In this document: positions 60,835 through 64,000 of the stretch, in pieces | Layout of the letters: each line of letters starts with the position of its first letter | How positions within the stretch are numbered: the stretch's first letter is position 1 | Source: CALDSL01 sp039810245 | GTDB taxonomy: Bacteria > Chloroflexota > Anaerolineae > Anaerolineales > Anaerolineaceae | Assembly: GCA_039810245.1 (NCBI GenBank) | Contig: JBDHWQ010000001.1 | Location: 372,001 to 436,000, forward strand | Direction: 5' to 3' | Length of the DNA stretch: 64,000 nucleotides | Notes under the pieces: model-generated | Databases searched by the model: none | What the model was told of the DNA's origin: nothing | Seen by the model: the letters and a program-made list of their open reading frames with translations, nothing else | Translations under genes and position numbers: made by a program

Positions 60835-60864
60835 GCGGGCCGGGCTCTGGTGAGCCCGGCCCGC
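60835..60864 (-). promoter_or_regulatory. Strong intercistronic hairpin after the BMP gene
   Basis: A perfect 13-base stem, GCGGGCCGGGCTC with its complement, loop TGGT, 30 bases after the binding-protein stop and 35 before the ATPase start. No T-run follows on the minus strand, so partial termination or mRNA stabilisation is likelier than full termination. Confidence 0.6.
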
Positions 60865-60894
60865 CCGGCAGCGCCGGAGTGGTTCCAAAACAGA

Positions 60895-61998
60895 TTACTT
60901 GAGCACCGTGTCTACCTTGATCTTGCCGGCCAGCAGGTCAGCTTCCACCTGCTTCAACTTGTCCTTAACTTCCTGGGGAGTGTACTTGTCGTAGTACTCA
61001 TTGTAGGCGATACCAACGCCGCCTTCCTTGACGCCCAGAACTTCCTGAGATCCATAGGGCAGCGTGCCGGCGAAGTGCATCTGGAACGCGCGGTACAGGC
61101 TGTTGTCTACGTTCTTCATCATTGAGGTCAGGATGACATTGGCCAGCTCAGGGTTGGTGTCCTTCAGGATCATCGCCTGGTCGGAGTCGACGCCAATGGC
61201 GAAGCGGCCCGATTCCTGCGCAGCCTTGAAGACGCCTTCGCCCGTGCCACCGGCAACCTGGAAGACGATATCCGCGCCCTGCTGGTACATGGCCAGAGCG
61301 ATTTCCTTACCCTTGGCGGGGTCGTTCCAACCGCCAGCGTACTGCACGATGACACCACTCTCAGGGTCAATGCCGGCATCCTTGGCGCCCTGCTTGTACC
61401 CAACGATGAAGTCATCGATGACGGGGATGGGCTGCGCGCCGACGACACCCACGATCTTCTCGGGGTTCATGCCTTCGATGGACGCCTGGGTCATCATACC
61501 GGCATAGTAACCGGCCAGGTACGAGCCTTCGTTCTGCTTGTACTGCACCGAGTAGACGTTCTTGCAATCGCAGGCGGCGTAGTCAACCGACACGTCGTAG
61601 ATGAAGAACTTCTTATCGGGGTACTTGGGGGCAACCTTCTGCAGGAACTCGGCCATCTGCCACGAGCCAACGATCAGGATGTCGTATTCCTCATTGGCGG
61701 CGGCGTCCACCAGCGCGGGTTCCCAGCGGGCGGGGTCGATGCCGGCTTCAATGATTTTGACTTCCAGGCCAAATTCATCCTGCGCCTTGCGGATACCGCG
61801 CACAGCAGAGTCGATAAAGGATTTGTCACCCTGCACGCCGTTGACGACGTAGACGACCTTACCGCCCGGCTTGCCAGAGGTATTGGCGGCGGGCTGTTCG
61901 GTTGCCGCAGGCGCGGCGGGGGCGGCGGGCTGGCAGGCCGCCAGCACAAAACTGGCGATGACAAGTAAAGCCAGGACGAGCGACATATTACGCTTCAT
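60895..61998 (-). CDS. BMP-family (nucleoside-binding) substrate-binding lipoprotein
   Basis: A 367-residue basic membrane protein family lipoprotein. Signal peptide MKRNMSLVLALLVIASFVLAAC with lipid Cys 22, Ala/Pro linker, then KVVYVVNGVQGDKSFIDSAVRGI, DYAACDCKNVYSVQYKQNEGSYLAGYYAGMM, GVVGAQPIPVIDDFIVGYKQGAKD, and VFQVAGGTGEGVFKAAQE. BMP proteins mostly bind purine or pyrimidine nucleosides. ATG 61998 follows AAGGAGACTAAGA; the longer frame upstream would precede the signal peptide. It starts the importer operon. Confidence 0.93.
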   Translation of the reverse strand: MKRNMSLVLALLVIASFVLAACQPAAPAAPAATEQPAANTSGKPGGKVVYVVNGVQGDKSFIDSAVRGIRKAQDEFGLEVKIIEAGIDPARWEPALVDAAANEEYDILIVGSWQMAEFLQKVAPKYPDKKFFIYDVSVDYAACDCKNVYSVQYKQNEGSYLAGYYAGMMTQASIEGMNPEKIVGVVGAQPIPVIDDFIVGYKQGAKDAGIDPESGVIVQYAGGWNDPAKGKEIALAMYQQGADIVFQVAGGTGEGVFKAAQESGRFAIGVDSDQAMILKDTNPELANVILTSMMKNVDNSLYRAFQMHFAGTLPYGSQEVLGVKEGGVGIAYNEYYDKYTPQEVKDKLKQVEADLLAGKIKVDTVLK

Positions 61999-62150
61999 TC
62001 TTAGTCTCCTTGAGAATTGGTGAACATACAACTTGGGGTCCAATGGGCGTTTCAGGCCGCTGAAAAATACAACCACCTCCCTTCCATTCGTCTCAAACGT
62101 TCTGTCTGAGCGCCGTTCTACCAGATTTCAGGTGCATATACCCTGGCGGA

Positions 62151-63221
62151 TCAGCCTGTCCAGGGGTCCATCACGATATGGTGCAGCAAGGCAAGCGTCT
62201 GGTTGAGATCACCCATGCTGGCGACCTCAGCCGGGGAATGCGAATAACGCAGCGGAAATGACACCGCCGCGGTGGGAATGCCGCTAGCCGTGAACGGCAG
62301 CGGGGAAACAGCCGTACTGATGCCAACGGCCACTTCGCGCTGCAAGGCAATCCCGGCGCGCGCAGCCACAGCTTCAAGGTGTTTGCGCAGGGCCGGGTGT
62401 GCTACCAGGCCCTGCCCGCGCCCGCGGATGTGATCCATAATTTTGATCGCAGGGCCTTTCCCCAGCGAGAGATCGGCATATTGCGCGCTCAGGTCGGGCG
62501 TGTCATAGGTCAGCGTGGCGTCCACGCCCAGTACCCAGTCCGGCCCGGTGGCTGCGGCCACCGGACGCGCGCCGGTGAGCACGTTTTCTTCCTGGACCAC
62601 AAAAGCCAGCGTCAGATCGCAAGGAAGGCGCTTACCAGCCAGTAGCACAGCGAGCTGCGCCAGCAGCGCGCATCCGCCACGGTCGTCCAGTGCTTTGGCT
62701 GCCACGCAACCCTGAAGTTGCTGGAAGCGCGGTTGATACACCGCGGGCGTGCCCACATCCAGCCCAAGCGCCAGGGCTTCTTCGGCGCTGCGCGCGCCGG
62801 CATCCACGTATATCGCGGCAATACCTTCCGGTGTGCTGCCGGAAAGGTGCGGCGGCGTCATGCCCACCACGCCGGGTACCAGGCCGGTCTCGCCGTAGAA
62901 GAGCAGATGCTGGCCGGGCATGGCATAAACCGCCGAGCCGCCAATCCGCTCCAGCCGCAGGAAGCCGGCCGCTTCGACCTTGCGCACAATAAACCCCACC
63001 TCATCCATATGCGCCACCAGCAGCACGCGCGGTCCTTCGCCCGGCAGGCGCGCCACCAGGTTGCCCACGCGATCGATCTGGCAGTCCACGTGATGCGCGC
63101 CGAGGTATGCCTGGATGCGCTGCGCGGCCGGGGCTTCAAAGCCCGAAACGCCGGGGGCAGCGCACAGGTCTTCCAGGAGTGACAGAGGCAGGGTAAATTC
63201 CATTGGGTCAGGACGGGTCAC
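62151..63221 (-). CDS. M42-family aminopeptidase
   Basis: A 356-residue cocatalytic metallopeptidase of the glutamyl-aminopeptidase/FrvX type. Ligands: H71 and D73 (VAHMDEVGF), Asp in AAKALDDRGGCALLAQL, the catalytic Glu pair in VVQEENVLTG, Asp in VLGVDATLTYD, and the last His in LRYSHSPAEV. A PDZ-like insert is not seen; the TET family insertion domain lies at about 80-170. It overlaps the regulator stop by four bases, starting GTG 63221 (ATG 63203 is the alternative). In this cluster it may process a peptide-linked substrate. Confidence 0.88.
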   Translation of the reverse strand: MTRPDPMEFTLPLSLLEDLCAAPGVSGFEAPAAQRIQAYLGAHHVDCQIDRVGNLVARLPGEGPRVLLVAHMDEVGFIVRKVEAAGFLRLERIGGSAVYAMPGQHLLFYGETGLVPGVVGMTPPHLSGSTPEGIAAIYVDAGARSAEEALALGLDVGTPAVYQPRFQQLQGCVAAKALDDRGGCALLAQLAVLLAGKRLPCDLTLAFVVQEENVLTGARPVAAATGPDWVLGVDATLTYDTPDLSAQYADLSLGKGPAIKIMDHIRGRGQGLVAHPALRKHLEAVAARAGIALQREVAVGISTAVSPLPFTASGIPTAAVSFPLRYSHSPAEVASMGDLNQTLALLHHIVMDPWTG

Positions 63222-63961
63222 GCAATTTCTGGCCGGCGCATAGCGCGGATGGTGAATTCGTAACGATCGCCGCGATAGAGCAGCTTGTAATACTCAATGG
63301 GCACACCATCAAACAAGAATGTGATGCCTTCCACCAGCAGCAGCGGGCTGCCAGGCTCAATCTTCAGCAGGTCGGCTTCATACTCGGTAGCGATGGTGGG
63401 CTTGATCACCTGCTCGGCGTATTTGATGCGGTAAGAGAGCTTGTTTTCCAGGTATTCGTACAAAGATCCAGACGACAGGTCAACGCTTTCCAGGTTGGGG
63501 CACAGGTGGCAGGGTACGTAGGAGATGGTCAGCGCATAACTTTCATCATTGGCCATACGCAGGCGTTCCACCGCGAACACTTCCTGGTCAATCGGAACCT
63601 GCAGATTCAGGGCGACTTTGGATTTTGGTAACGTGCGCTCAAAACTGACGATGCGTGAGCTGGGCCGGTAGCCACGCTGGCGCATTTCTTCGGTGAAGCT
63701 GGTCAGGTAGAACAGGCCATAGCGCATGCGTTCCCCGGCTACGAAGGTGCCCTTGCCTTTCAGGCGATAGATCAGTCCCTGCTTTTCCAGCGAGTCCAAC
63801 GCCATACGCACCGTATTGCGACTGACATTGTACTGGGCGATCAACTCGTTCTCCGAGGGCAGGCGTTGGTCGGGCTGCATCGAGTCTTCGATCATCGAGC
63901 GCAGGCTTTCGCTGAGCTGATAATACAGGGGCTTGAAACTGCTGCGGACAAGATACGCCAT
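63218..63961 (-). CDS. GntR-family (UTRA domain) regulator
   Basis: A 247-residue repressor. The winged helix-turn-helix is PLYYQLSESLRSMIEDSMQPDQRLPSENELIAQYNVSRNTVRMALDSLEKQGLI, and the C-terminal UTRA domain (about 90-245) binds a small phosphosugar or sugar effector. GAGGAACCG precedes ATG 63961. It heads the leftward cluster and overlaps the M42 gene, so it is the likely controller of the whole catabolic unit. Its own operator is not recognised. Confidence 0.92.
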   Translation of the reverse strand: MAYLVRSSFKPLYYQLSESLRSMIEDSMQPDQRLPSENELIAQYNVSRNTVRMALDSLEKQGLIYRLKGKGTFVAGERMRYGLFYLTSFTEEMRQRGYRPSSRIVSFERTLPKSKVALNLQVPIDQEVFAVERLRMANDESYALTISYVPCHLCPNLESVDLSSGSLYEYLENKLSYRIKYAEQVIKPTIATEYEADLLKIEPGSPLLLVEGITFLFDGVPIEYYKLLYRGDRYEFTIRAMRRPEIA

Positions 63962-64000
63962 CGGTTCCTCTTCAATTGTTTTTAAACGCAATCGTTCCGG

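Overview
The window is GC-rich, gene-dense DNA (63 protein genes and one tRNA in 64 kb, few gaps over 200 bases) that looks like a Chloroflexota chromosome, probably Anaerolineae-like. The pointers are envelope proteins ending in Thr/Pro-rich 'TPTPT' tails, lipoproteins with long Ala/Pro linkers, a two-subunit type of methylmalonyl-CoA mutase, and sigma70-type promoters with TACAAT or extended -10 boxes. The taxon is an inference; no rRNA gene is present to settle it. There is no phage, insertion sequence, CRISPR array or resistance island.

1-23 kb is mostly housekeeping. It opens with the N-terminal half of uvrA, then an Atg22-like transporter and a leftward run holding methylmalonyl-CoA mutase, its epimerase and small membrane proteins. 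Rightward genes follow: a CPA2 antiporter with a PII-like protein, rplI, a double-HTH RodZ-like protein, rimO and a GT-C-like membrane protein. Next come leftward membrane genes and murJ, divergent from a Fur-family regulator that heads a metal ABC transporter operon. That regulator has a near-consensus promoter overlapped by a 17/19 Fur box. rsmI and an alpha/beta hydrolase close the block.

23-46 kb is mixed. It has a low-GC small gene, two copies of a compound-palindromic intergenic repeat, tRNA-Glu(UUC), an SRAP (HMCES/YedK) DNA-protein crosslink protein, a fused glutamate formiminotransferase-cyclodeaminase, dcd, a degenerate GGDEF response regulator and a PotABCD-type ABC importer. Then come AlaX, an aminotransferase, a chagasin-like inhibitor, lhgO, manA, pncB, a membrane protein with Asp-box repeats and a 1000-residue receiver/PAS histidine kinase.

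46-64 kb is one leftward catabolic cluster and the most interesting part. In transcription order it encodes a GntR/UTRA regulator, an M42 aminopeptidase, a BMP-type (nucleoside) ABC importer of four genes, an ADP-ribosylglycohydrolase-family protein, an amidohydrolase/deaminase and a TrpF-like barrel lacking the catalytic Cys. Next are two PfkB kinases, YjbQ, an inosine-uridine-type nucleoside hydrolase, a third PfkB kinase, a double-SIS protein, a BtpA/SgcQ barrel, a fourth PfkB protein with GAGN instead of GAGD, and an MFS transporter. Many genes overlap or abut. Together they read as import of an N-riboside or related N-glycoside, deamination and hydrolysis, phosphorylation of the sugar, and isomerisation or deglycation of a sugar-phosphate amine. 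The exact substrate cannot be read from sequence.
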